Assembly (NCBI GenBank): GCA_026391115.1
Contig: JAPLER010000217.1
Coordinates: forward strand, 1 to 9,644
Length of the DNA stretch: 9,644 nucleotides
Direction of reading: 5' to 3'
DNA from: Bacteroidota bacterium
GTDB taxonomy: Bacteria; Bacteroidota; Bacteroidia; Chitinophagales; Chitinophagaceae
Translations under genes and position numbers: made by a program
In this document: positions 1 to 8,000 of the stretch, piece after piece
How positions within the stretch are numbered: position 1 is the first letter of the stretch
Layout of the letters: each line of letters begins with the position of its first letter
Notes under the pieces: generated by a model
Told to the model about the DNA's origin: nothing
Seen by the model: only the letters and a program-made list of their open reading frames with translations
Database searches by the model: none

Positions 1-171
1 ATACGATTCATAAAATTTCATAGTAGCTCTATGAAAAACTATTTTTTGTTTATGAAAGCTATACTGCTTAAAAAATAAATATTCCTCTACAAGATATGCT
101 GCATCGGCTTTTGCAAGTATTGTTATATCTTCAAAAAGTTGGTGTGGAAATATGATGGCTACTGATTTCAT
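1..171 (-). CDS. Photolyase/cryptochrome-related protein (DPRP, FeS-BCP type), N-terminal 57 aa, cut by window edge
   Basis: Only the first 57 codons lie in the window; the gene reads leftwards off base 1. The ATG is at 171-169 and the reading frame is open to the edge. The translated start MKSVAIIFPHQLFED, followed by AYLVEEYLFFKQYSFHKQK and then VFHRATMKFYESY, matches my memory of the DPRP family (COG3046). This is the bacterial iron-sulfur photolyase/cryptochrome group, whose studied members include (6-4) photolyases and CryB-like photoreceptors. The segment is the beginning of the N-terminal Rossmann-like domain. The FAD-binding domain and the Fe-S cysteines would lie outside the window, so repair activity versus photoreceptor role cannot be judged. 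The start lies 5 nt after the stop of the DUF2256 gene, which implies one transcript with the two genes upstream. Confidence 0.85.
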   Translation of the reverse strand, partial: MKSVAIIFPHQLFEDITILAKADAAYLVEEYLFFKQYSFHKQKIVFHRATMKFYESY

Positions 172-176
172 TTGTT

Positions 177-320
177 TTATTTTGCTTTACTCATTCTGCA
201 TTTATCACTACAATATTTTACTTCATCCCAAACTTTTTCCCATTTTTTTCGCCAACAAAAAGGTCGTTTACAAACACTACACATCTTTTGTGGCAAATTC
301 TCTTTTTTAATTTGTTTCAC
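177..320 (-). CDS. DUF2256 family small zinc-binding protein (47 aa)
   Basis: A 47-codon leftward gene is squeezed between the two photolyase-type genes. The protein contains LPQKMCSVCKRPFCWRKKW, then EKVWDEVKYCSDKCRMSKAK. This is the hallmark of the DUF2256 family (COG4338): a CxxC pair (C14, C17), the RPFxWRKKW block, and a second CxxxC pair (C37, C41). Together these make a likely four-cysteine zinc site. No ATG precedes the motif in frame; an in-frame stop lies about 18 codons upstream of the only good candidate, GTG at 320-318. That start overlaps the photolyase end by 14 nt, suggesting translational coupling. TTG at 296-294 is a possible alternative start. Family members are, as I recall, often found beside photolyase/cryptochrome genes, but no biochemical role is established that I know of. 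The family call is firm; the exact start is less so. Confidence 0.85.
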   Translation of the reverse strand: MKQIKKENLPQKMCSVCKRPFCWRKKWEKVWDEVKYCSDKCRMSKAK

Positions 321-1797
321 TTTTTTGGGTTTTGGTTGTTGACTTCTTTCGGGTATGTGTTGCTATTATTCTGTAGTTTTCTTTTCTTACTTCCTCGTTA
401 TTTCGATGGCTCCAAATATTGGCTCTTGCAATTTTACCATTTGCTTCTAAATCTACAATTGGATTGGGGTAATCTTTACCTATACAAGTGTTGTAAAGTG
501 TTTGTTCAATAGCTGTCATTTTCCAAGGTTCGTGTATAAATTCTTCTGGAACATTCGCTAATTCCGGAATCCATTTTTTAATGAACAGCCCTTTAGGATC
601 GTGGTCTTGCGATTGTTTTATTGGATTGTAAATTCTTATAGTGTTAATGCCTGTTGTACCTGCCTGCATTTGAAATTGTGGGTAATGAATACCGGGTTCA
701 TAATCTAAAAAAAGTTGTGCTAAATGATACACCCCATCTCGCCAATCTTGATACAAATGATGACAAAAAAATGACACCAGCATTGCTCTCATTCTAAAAT
801 TTATCCAGCCAGTTTGTTGCAAGCAACGCATACAAGCATCTATTAATGGATGGCCAGTTTCGCCTTGTTTCCAGGCATCAATGTATGCTTCGTTTTTGAT
901 GTGTTCCAACAACTCATAACCAGCATTTACACATTTTGTTTCATAACTACATTCCACTTCAAACTTTTGCATAAAATGACAATGCCATTTTAATCTTGTG
1001 AGAAAATTTTGAAAAGCAAACTTGGCTGTACTGCTGCTTTTGGCTGCATATACAAATTGATAAGCCTGCTTGATACTAATATTGCCCCAAGATAAATAAG
1101 GCGATATTCTACCACAAGAAATCCTGCTTTCTAAAGGCTTTGAAATATGCTTACTATAATTATTACCTCTTTCGTTTACAAAAGATTGTAAGTATCTAAA
1201 AGCAATATCTTCTCCAGCAGGTTGAAATTGCGGTGGATAGTTTTCAAGTTCTTTAACTAATTTTTTTGGAATACTAAATGAATGATTGAGCTCTATTTCA
1301 GTAGCATTTGTATATTCATTTTTAATAATGGGTGAATGCATTGTTGCATACCATTGTTTATCCCAGCCATCTCTATTTTTACTGCCTCTAATAATACCAT
1401 CTCTTTGAAACTCCTGCCAATGAATATCGTTTAAACTAAACCACTTTTTCATTTGCTTATCTCTATCAAACGTAATATTAACGCCAGTTTCCTGATAGCT
1501 AAATACATTATTGATGCCGTATTGTGTTGCAATTAATTCAAATACATCTTTAGCTTCTGCATAAAATATTTCTACTTTTTTATTGTATGGTTTCAATACC
1601 ATATTCATCTTTTTTAATGAATGATATTGAAACTGTAAATGCCTTAATGATGTATCTGAATGTGCAATGATGGATGGTTCAAATAAGAAGATGATGAGAT
1701 ATGGCAAAGCAGCAATTTCTGCCATTTGCAAAGGCAAATGATCTTGTGTTCTGATGTCTCGTTTCAACCAAACAATATTAATATGCTGTTGTTTCAT
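307..1797 (-). CDS. Deoxyribodipyrimidine photolyase-like, FAD-binding cryptochrome/photolyase family protein (496 aa)
   Basis: This is probably a light-driven flavoenzyme that reverses UV-induced pyrimidine dimers in DNA, or a related photoreceptor. The N-terminal Rossmann antenna domain begins NIVWLKRDIRTQDHLPL and covers about residues 5-135. The helical FAD-binding domain covers about 200-470. Recognisable blocks are TRLKWHCHFMQKFE (267-280), GETGHPLIDACMRCLQQTGW (312-331), INFRMRAML (332-340), DWRDG (351-355), RIYNPIKQSQDHDP (388-401) and KWIPELANVP (408-417). Length is normal for the family. Lined up by eye with E. coli PhrB, the middle Trp of the electron-transfer triad is kept (W352). 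The FAD-proximal Trp is replaced by F375, and no counterpart of the surface Trp is visible. The same QFQMQAGTTGIN pattern occurs, from memory, in a bacterial photolyase subgroup, so this is probably a clade trait and not damage. The last ~25 residues are a basic K/T/R tail. It is the first gene of a three-gene leftward cluster. Dimer type (CPD or 6-4) is not predictable here. Confidence 0.9.
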   Translation of the reverse strand: MKQQHINIVWLKRDIRTQDHLPLQMAEIAALPYLIIFLFEPSIIAHSDTSLRHLQFQYHSLKKMNMVLKPYNKKVEIFYAEAKDVFELIATQYGINNVFSYQETGVNITFDRDKQMKKWFSLNDIHWQEFQRDGIIRGSKNRDGWDKQWYATMHSPIIKNEYTNATEIELNHSFSIPKKLVKELENYPPQFQPAGEDIAFRYLQSFVNERGNNYSKHISKPLESRISCGRISPYLSWGNISIKQAYQFVYAAKSSSTAKFAFQNFLTRLKWHCHFMQKFEVECSYETKCVNAGYELLEHIKNEAYIDAWKQGETGHPLIDACMRCLQQTGWINFRMRAMLVSFFCHHLYQDWRDGVYHLAQLFLDYEPGIHYPQFQMQAGTTGINTIRIYNPIKQSQDHDPKGLFIKKWIPELANVPEEFIHEPWKMTAIEQTLYNTCIGKDYPNPIVDLEANGKIARANIWSHRNNEEVRKENYRIIATHTRKKSTTKTQKSETN

Positions 1798-1862
1798 TTC
1801 TACAAAAAAGCCTTTGGTAAAATGTTATTATGTTACACAAACATTAACCTACAGCCATTTTA

Positions 1863-1870
1863 CAAATGTA
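1863..1870 (-). promoter_or_regulatory. Candidate Bacteroidota -7 promoter element for the photolyase cluster
   Basis: Read on the minus strand this is TACATTTG, an exact match to TAnnTTTG. It would place transcription about 60 nt before the photolyase ATG. A TTG lies upstream (1900-1898), but the 27-nt spacing is longer than usual, so the -33 element is doubtful. The call rests on one 8-base motif in AT-rich DNA. Confidence 0.35.
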
Positions 1871-1936
1871 ATTTTTGCAGATTGCAGATGTTGTAATCAA
1901 AGAATCTTTTACTCTTTACGTAAATGAAAATATGCC

Positions 1937-1976
1937 AAAATAAAAACTTCCCGAAAGCTTAAAACTTTAGGGAAGT
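1937..1976 (-). terminator. Rho-independent terminator of the T9SS cargo gene
   Basis: The arms 1946-1957 and 1965-1976 pair over 12 positions with a single G/A mismatch, including an ACTTCCC/GGGAAGT base, around a 7-nt loop. On the minus strand the stem is followed by TTTTTATTTT. It lies about 60 nt past the stop codon at 2034 and before the photolyase promoter candidate, so it separates the two leftward transcription units. Confidence 0.8.
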
Positions 1977-2033
1977 AGTAATGTAAAATATTTTACACCG
2001 CGATTTAAAGGGTACAGATTAATATTACAAAAA

Positions 2034-3239
2034 CTATTGTACAATTATTTTTTGAGAAGACAATAACTCCCCTTTGCTATTGATACATTGCAATACATAT
2101 AATCCTTTACTATATTTAGATACATCAATTTGTGTAGATCCACTTGCTGTGGTGGTTGTCATTAACTGCCCCATTTGATTGAAAAGCCTGTAAGTGGTAT
2201 TATCAACATTGTTACTATTTATTTTTATAAAACAACTTGCAGGATTTGGAAAAACGCTAATGCTATTGATATTGTTTGTTTTATTTTCAGCTTTAATATT
2301 ACTTTTTCTTACCACAGAACCGCTATTGCATAAAACCTGAAACGAATCTGCTGCATTTTTATATGTTTTTGTATTGTAAAGCTTATCGCTATACGTCTGC
2401 CAAATTATTTGACCACTTGCAACATAAGGTTGCAACATTGTAATAATTTTTTTAATTTTTATATCATAATTTCTACCCGAAATATCTCTTACATTAAACA
2501 TAATAGATGCTGTATAATTGGTATTACCATCGGCAGTGGTACTAGCCAAAGTACCTGTTACATAACTAATAATCATAAAATATAAAGAAGAACTTGCATC
2601 ATTATTTAAAAATGCTCCATTATTTGCGTTAGATGGACGCCAAGCACCATAAGCATATAAGTTATTGGCATCGCCTCTAGAACCACCACCCGTTAAAGCC
2701 AAAGGTGTATATGGGAAACCTAATCTTGCCGAAGTGCCGTTAAAAAAATGACAACTTTGACCATTCTTTAAACTATTCCAAGTAGAAGTATCTGTCCAAA
2801 AAAAACCGCCAATACAATTTCTTTTAGTTAATCCTAATTCATTTGTAATTAAATAATTCATATCGGCATAGTTATATGGGTTGTAATTTGGCATATAAAA
2901 TTTATCCTGATAATGGTTATGCAGGTCAATTTCTATAGAAGGCAAATCATCAAAATCTTTTAATAGGTTTGTGCTTCTAGTAGGTTTATCCCAACGTATT
3001 ACTGCACGTATAAAATTAGATTCTACCTGCATATTCCAAGCTGCATTATTATATGCTATTACATTTTTAATTTTTGTCAGGTCTTTTCTTGCACTATCAT
3101 AGTCGGTGTAAGAATCATAATATTTAAGCGTGTCCGAAATTTCATTATGACTTCTAAAATTTAGATACAATGGCTGTTGCGAAAAACCAGCTACAGATAA
3201 TAAAATGCTTACTGCAAATGCTAACGTTAATTTTTTCAT
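2034..3239 (-). CDS. Secreted protein with T9SS type A C-terminal sorting domain (401 aa)
   Basis: This protein is exported through the Sec system and then across the outer membrane by type IX secretion. Residues 1-21 are a typical signal peptide: MKKL, a hydrophobic core, then GFSQQ, with probable cleavage near residue 20. Residues about 322-401 form the Por-secretion tail: ISVFPNPA (327-334), YRLFNQMGQ (350-358), IDVSKYSKGLYVL (371-383), and a final KIIVQ. The remaining ~300 residues form a soluble, Asn/Tyr/Ser-rich region I cannot assign. Visible there are IRAVIRWDKP (77-86), an EIDLHNHYQDKFYMPNYNPY stretch (103-122) rich in His, Asp and aromatic residues, and a GGGSRGDANN turn (184-193). 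The His-rich stretch could bind metal or sugar, but this is a guess. The gene is monocistronic: an intergenic repeat array lies upstream and a strong terminator downstream. The sorting call is firm; the function is unknown. Confidence 0.85.
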   Translation of the reverse strand: MKKLTLAFAVSILLSVAGFSQQPLYLNFRSHNEISDTLKYYDSYTDYDSARKDLTKIKNVIAYNNAAWNMQVESNFIRAVIRWDKPTRSTNLLKDFDDLPSIEIDLHNHYQDKFYMPNYNPYNYADMNYLITNELGLTKRNCIGGFFWTDTSTWNSLKNGQSCHFFNGTSARLGFPYTPLALTGGGSRGDANNLYAYGAWRPSNANNGAFLNNDASSSLYFMIISYVTGTLASTTADGNTNYTASIMFNVRDISGRNYDIKIKKIITMLQPYVASGQIIWQTYSDKLYNTKTYKNAADSFQVLCNSGSVVRKSNIKAENKTNNINSISVFPNPASCFIKINSNNVDNTTYRLFNQMGQLMTTTTASGSTQIDVSKYSKGLYVLQCINSKGELLSSQKIIVQ

Positions 3240-3338
3240 ATTGTTTATGTTTTTTTGTTAGCACAAAACTCAGTTTTCAATATGGTGTAGCATTCACCTA
3301 AAAGTATGATTTTAAAAATGTAAGGAGCATATTCAAAC

Positions 3339-3522
3339 TTTTGCAGTTTACAAAACCACAGAAAATACGTTTCCAAACCTTTTGCAATTTGCAAAACCGC
3401 AAAAAATGCGTTTTCCAACCTTTTGCAGTTTACAAAACCACAAAAAATGGATTTTCCAACGTTTTGCAGTTTACAAAACCGCAAAAAATGCATTTTTTGC
3501 CTTTTTGTAGTTTGCAAAACCT
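3339..3522. repeat. 41-bp direct tandem repeat, four full copies plus a partial fifth
   Basis: Copies begin at 3339, 3380, 3421, 3462 and 3503, exactly 41 bp apart; the fifth fades after about 20 bp. Each copy opens with TTTTGCAGTTTACAAAACC or a close variant, then CRCARAAAATRCR, then TTTCC and a variable AACC-type end. There are no unique spacers. The first 17 bases form an inverted repeat, perfect in copy 2 (TTTTGCAA, T, TTGCAAAA) and imperfect in the others. In copies 2 and 4 the second half can form a small hairpin (GCA/TGC around A-rich sequence). Because 41 is not a multiple of three, the array is not a coding repeat. Possible roles include binding-site array, curved DNA, or a remnant of a dispersed intergenic repeat; none is shown by the sequence alone. 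Confidence 0.9.
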
Positions 3523-3599
3523 GTTTCTAGCTGTTTTTATTGATTTCCTAAAGTTTTGTTAAAAATGTTTTGCGGTGTTTTACGAATAAATATTTTTTT

Positions 3600-3607
3600 T
3601 AGGTTTG
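3600..3607 (+). promoter_or_regulatory. Candidate -7 element of the DUF6261-like gene
   Basis: TAGGTTTG matches the Bacteroidota TAnnTTTG consensus exactly and lies 22 nt before the ATG at 3630, a plausible short leader. The nearest upstream TTG (3570-3572) is 27 nt away, longer than the usual spacing. The element is preceded by an AT-rich run (3584-3599). Confidence 0.4.
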
Positions 3608-3629
3608 GGTAAACAAAAATTTATTTATT

Positions 3630-4276
3630 ATGAAAATGATTAAAGTAAAAATTGGTCGTCTTTCAAGAGAAGAATTTTTTGAGTTCTTAAAACAAGTATC
3701 GGCCATTTTAAAAAATGTGGACACTACCAAATTGAACATTAAAAACAAAGTAGTTGATTTGGAAGCATTGTTTGCAAAACTACAAACAGCACTGGATAAA
3801 GAAAAAAGCAGCGAACTGACCAAGCTACTCAATGAGCTGGATAGAAACAGAGATGTCCTGATATCGGCTTTTGTAAAATGGTTGCAGGCAATGTGTTTTT
3901 ACCCTGATGCTGCCATTGCTAAAGATGCAACTACATTATTGCACTATGTTGAGGGTTTTGGAAAAAATATTGCTACCGAAACCAACCTTGCTTTGCAAAA
4001 GAATACAGTAACAGAGTAGTAAGTGGTGCCGATTTAAGCAAAGTAGAAAGTTTTACTACCGTAAGAAAAAAAGCAACAGATGCTTATATTGCTTTTATTA
4101 CACTATTGATGAGCAGGTATAACACTGCCCAAGAAGATGGTAAAGATGTGAGTGGCTACGAAGATTGTATTAACCAATTGAATACATTAATTATGAAGGC
4201 AAACATATTGGTAGAAACATCTGTTGAGCGTAAAAAACCAGATGACAATACAAAAGATACTACGCCTAAAGCATAG
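3630..4276 (+). pseudogene. Broken DUF6261-like hypothetical protein (frame change with probable internal deletion)
   Basis: An ATG at 3630 opens a 129-codon frame that stops at TAG 4017-4019. Its first ~118 residues look like a helical Bacteroidota protein of the DUF6261 type: MIKVKIGRLSREEFFEFLKQ, a helix-rich middle, then LLHYVEGFGKNIATET. Past about 3984 the typical sequence continues in the -1 frame, without its own start, as FAKEYSNRVVSGADLSKVE, then VRKKATDAYIAFITLL, then INQLNTLIMKANILVE. It ends at TAG 4274-4276. Joined at 3984-4000, the two parts give about 212 residues. I recall roughly 240 for intact relatives, with the missing residues at the join, so a deletion that changed frame explains the picture better than a lone base loss. 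The first 129 residues could still be made as a truncated protein. Such genes often occur in many copies per genome; function is unknown. The family name is from memory; the frame change is read directly. Confidence 0.7.
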
Positions 4277-4298
4277 TGGGCTTTTTCTTTCTCATTTT

Positions 4299-4340
4299 AC
4301 AAACCCTTGCTACGAATAGTGGTGAGGGTTTTGTGTTTTT
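4299..4340 (+). terminator. Rho-independent terminator after the DUF6261-like gene
   Basis: A long hairpin has arms 4299-4313 and 4319-4334, allowing G-T pairs and one bulged T. The core is CCCT/AGGG and the loop is GAATA. A GTTTTT run (4335-4340) follows. It lies 22 nt past the pseudogene stop. The opposite side is not T-rich on the minus strand, so it probably serves only the rightward transcript and not the convergent lipoprotein gene. Confidence 0.75.
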
Positions 4341-4356
4341 GGGGAAGTTTATAGTT

Positions 4357-5016
4357 TTATTGAGCATATGTTAATCGAATTGATTTCAATTCTTCAAATG
4401 AATTATTTATAAAATTTTGCTCAAGTTTATTCTTATCCTTTTGCCTGTTTTCAAAATATATTTCTATTAAGTTTCCACGCAAATTAGTGACAGCTTGTAC
4501 AGTTTGAAAATTAGTTTTCTCAATTGAATCATAACCTCTAAATCCAAGTATCGAAAAAGGATTTTCACCAATATTTATTAATGTATCTAATATATATTTT
4601 TCATTAGGTCGTATAAATGATTTGAATTTATTGAAGTCAGTTATTCTTTTTATATTTTCTTTCGTTGTATCTGTATTATTAGAGATTCTTATTAACTTTT
4701 GATGTTTAATCGTAAATTGTAAAACAGAATCTTTAAAAGGAAAATAAATAAAGCCGTCATCCTTAAAAATGGGATTAAATTTTTGTTGTATTCTGTAATC
4801 AGAATGAGCACATCCATCACCACAATCAGAGTATTCTGTCCAAGTAAAAAATGTGTCTAATTTTTTATCGAGGCTTATTTCAAAAAAACCAAGGTTATTT
4901 TCTAACTTAATCTTCCACACTTTAATATTATCATCAGTATTTTTTTCATTGTGTTTGTTTGCTTGCTTGCAAGATGAAATGGCAATGAATAAAATGATAA
5001 ATATTGGTAGTCTCAT
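4357..5016 (-). CDS. Hypothetical lipoprotein (219 aa)
   Basis: The start MRLPIFIILFIAISSCKQ is a signal peptide with a lipobox (ISSC; lipidated residue C16). The mature protein is therefore probably membrane-anchored on the periplasmic side or on the cell surface. After a charged Asn/Lys-rich linker (17-31), the rest is a mixed strand-and-helix domain. A short Cys-containing patch, YSDCGDGCAHSDYR, lies at 62-75; the two cysteines could form a disulfide. The C-terminal part has a KSFIRPNEKYILDTL stretch and ends in helix-like NSFEELKSIRLTYAQ. I do not recognise a family. The gene follows the SNF2 gene by 52 nt in the same direction, so read-through is possible, but no functional link is evident. 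No clear promoter motif lies in the gap, which is a short AAT-repeat tract. Confidence 0.75.
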   Translation of the reverse strand: MRLPIFIILFIAISSCKQANKHNEKNTDDNIKVWKIKLENNLGFFEISLDKKLDTFFTWTEYSDCGDGCAHSDYRIQQKFNPIFKDDGFIYFPFKDSVLQFTIKHQKLIRISNNTDTTKENIKRITDFNKFKSFIRPNEKYILDTLINIGENPFSILGFRGYDSIEKTNFQTVQAVTNLRGNLIEIYFENRQKDKNKLEQNFINNSFEELKSIRLTYAQ

Positions 5017-5068
5017 TATGTAATTCTAATTAAAAACTCAATTACTCATTAATAATAATAATTATTCT

Positions 5069-8000
5069 CTAACTAAACAAATAATCCACATCTTCTTTCG
5101 TAAGACTTTTTACAAAGCCCTCATCATCTGTAATTAAATCGGTGGCTAGTTTCTTTTTCTTGTCTTGTAGTTTTAATATTTTGTCTTCTACAGTATCGGT
5201 ACAAATCATACGGTAGGCAAATATGTTTTTGGTTTGTCCAATACGGTGTGTTCTATCTATGGCTTGTTGCTCAACTGCAGGGTTCCACCAAGGGTCAACA
5301 ATATATACATAATCGGCAGCAGTAAGGTTTAAACCCACACCACCTGCTTTTAACGAAATTAAAAACACACGACACTCTTCGTTGTTTTGAAAATTATTTA
5401 TGGCTCTTTCTCTTTCGGCAGCACTACTGCTGCCATCAAAATATTCGTAAGCAATACCCAATTGTTTTAAACGCTCTTTTATTAAAGCCAACATTCCTAG
5501 AAACTGAGAGAACACAAGGGCTTTGTGGTTGCTAATGTTCTCGGAAATTTCTCTTCCTATTTCATCTAGTTTCACACTTACATTAGGATATTTTTCTCCA
5601 TCAGTTTCCTTAACGATAGCTGGGCTATCGCATATTTGTCGCAGTTTCATTAAACCTTGTAATATAGATAACTGGCTTTTTTGAATACCTTGTTCTTGCA
5701 CCACGCCCATAATTTTATCTCTAAAATCATTGCGGTAAGCATCGTAAATTTTGCGTTGCTCATCTCCCATTTCGCAAAACAATACCATCTCTTGTTTTTC
5801 TGGTAAATCTTTAGCTACTTGTTCCTTGGTTCTTCGTAATATAAAAGGATATAATAATTTGCGTAAATGGGCTTTCTGATCTTTTTCGCCAAATCTATCA
5901 ATAGGCACAGCAAACTCACTTTTAAAAAATTCCTGACTACCCAACATTCCTGGGTTTAAGAAATTCATTTGTGCAAATATGTCGAAGGTGTTGTTTTGCA
6001 ATGGCGTACCACTTAAACACAATCTGCTAGTAGCTTTTAACAAACAAGCAGCTTTGGTAACTTTACTACTTGGGTTTTTAATGGCCTGACTTTCATCTAA
6101 CACCACATAGTCAAACTGTAGTTGCATAAACTCTTGTATATCGCTACGCAAAGTACCATAAGTAGTAATGATTACATCGGCTTCTTTTTTCTTTACATCT
6201 TCCAACATTCTAGCACCGCCGTGGTGGGTGTGATAAGTTATATCTGGTGTAAACTTTTTAATCTCGTTTTGCCAGTTAAACATTAGCGTTGTAGGGCAAA
6301 CCACCAATGCTTTTAACTTGCCATTTGTTGTTTTTAAATGGTGTAAAAAAGTTAATGCCTGTATGGTTTTACCCAAACCCATATCATCTGCAAGTATGCC
6401 TCCCCATTGCACTTCAGTTAAATAATTTAACCACTGAAAACCACTTTCTTGATATGGTCTTAATATTGGTGCAAGATGTTCGGGCGTAGGTACTTTTTTA
6501 ATTTCGTAATTGTAACGCAGCTTGTCATATTTTTCTTCAAGCTGAAAGAAAAGTTCTTCCTCGTTGCGTTGTTCATACAAGTCTTCAATAACACTGTATT
6601 GAAACTTGCTTAGTTTCATATTATCCTGCTTGCCCTCTCCTACTTTAAATAGCAAGCTATATTTTCTAATCCAATCTTCAGGTAAAATGCCTAGTGTTCC
6701 ATCTGCCAATGGCACAAACTGTTGTTTATTTGCCAATGCATTTTTAACATCGGCAACACTAACTTTTTGCCCTGCAAAATCTATTTCTACTTTGGCATCA
6801 AACCAATCAGTATTACTACTAATAAAAATTTTAGTTGATGGACGAGATGTATTGAAACGATAGTTTCTTAAAGTATCAAAGCCATATACCGGAATGTTTA
6901 ATTCCTTGGCAGCATCTATAAATAAAAAGAACCAATTGTTCTTTAACACTTCGGCACCACGCAATGCCAAAGTATTGTCGTTATTGGGTTTTACAAATTG
7001 AGAATGTAAAGCTTCTATTTTTTTAACCAGTTCATTTTCGGCATTTATATTTCTTTCTATAATAAATATTTTATCTTCAAAAGGGAACACAATTTTCTCA
7101 TTCTCGGAACCGGTTACTCTATAATTATTGTAAGTAAATACAGGTTCAAAAACCAGATACTCTCCTTTTTCTTTTAATACAATTTGTAAGGATGGCTCTA
7201 CATTTTTCACTTCTTCTTTTTGTACATTACCAAAATCTACTTCATATTTTTTGGTTAATGGCAAAATGTATTCTTCCAATTGATTGTTCCAGTTTTCTGC
7301 TGTGATGTTAATACAACCAACCGGCAAATACTTTTCTACAACGTGTATGTCTTCTGCATTTTCCCACAGATACATTGTTTCGTGCATTTGAAAAATAAAT
7401 GGCGAAACGTGTTCTGACTCGCTAATGTTTAGATCGCTGTTAGGCAACTTTATTCTACACTCAACAGTATAATCACTTTCATTTTTTAAAATGCTGAAAT
7501 ATGGTGTTATACTTTCTTTAGCTAAGTGTATATTTTGAATAGATGATGAAGTAAATTGTTTTCCTTCGGGCAACTGAAACATAAATGCACTGTTGCTTTG
7601 CTCTTCAAATATTCTTTTTAATTTAGGATGAATATATTCTGCAATTAATTGCCTTGTTTCTATTGGTAATTCTTCATCTTGTTGTTGAATAATGTTTTCC
7701 CAAATGCCGCCAAAAGGCGAATTACGATTGATGTATCTGCTGATTTCGTAGGGCAAAAACTTGCGTACTTGTTGTAGTGTTTGTTTATCATCTTCATCGA
7801 AAAAATCTGTATTGACATATTTGTTTAAATCAATCTTTTCGATACGTGTTACAAATGCAGTGTGCGTTTCATTGGCAACACCTTGTATGCAATCAATTTG
7901 CAAAAAAGGATATTGAGTTGATGGTGTTGTAAATACCAAGCCTAGTTTAAGTTCTGGTAATTTTGGTTTATCTTCCTCAGTAAAATTATTTAACACAACT

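Larger units (their letters stand above)
3240..3629. other. 390-bp intergenic region between divergent genes, mostly repeat DNA
   Basis: This gap separates the leftward T9SS cargo gene from the rightward DUF6261-like gene, so it should hold promoters for both. It contains the 41-bp repeat array (3339-3522) and a -7-like element for the rightward gene (3600-3607). I found no exact TAnnTTTG for the leftward gene. Open frames on both strands cross the repeats, but they consist only of repeat translated in shifting frames and show no recognisable protein. No tRNA or structured RNA gene is apparent. Confidence 0.7.

Noticed and set aside
288..512. Rightward 74-aa hydrophobic open frame
   Set aside because: It lies antisense to the photolyase C-terminus and the DUF2256 start; its Phe/Leu richness comes from the complementary A-rich coding strand.
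3245..3517. Leftward 90-aa Phe/Cys/Lys-rich open frame
   Set aside because: It is mostly the 41-bp repeat read in rotating frames (recurring FCKLQ/LQIAK-type words) and shows no known family; a similar frame exists on the opposite strand at 3341-3562.
3339..3522. Possible CRISPR array
   Set aside because: The units abut with no unique spacers; the 41-bp period is the repeat itself.
3984..4019. Programmed -1 frameshift in the DUF6261-like gene
   Set aside because: No classic slippery heptamer is present (only CAAAAG), and residues expected at the join seem missing, which favours a deletion.
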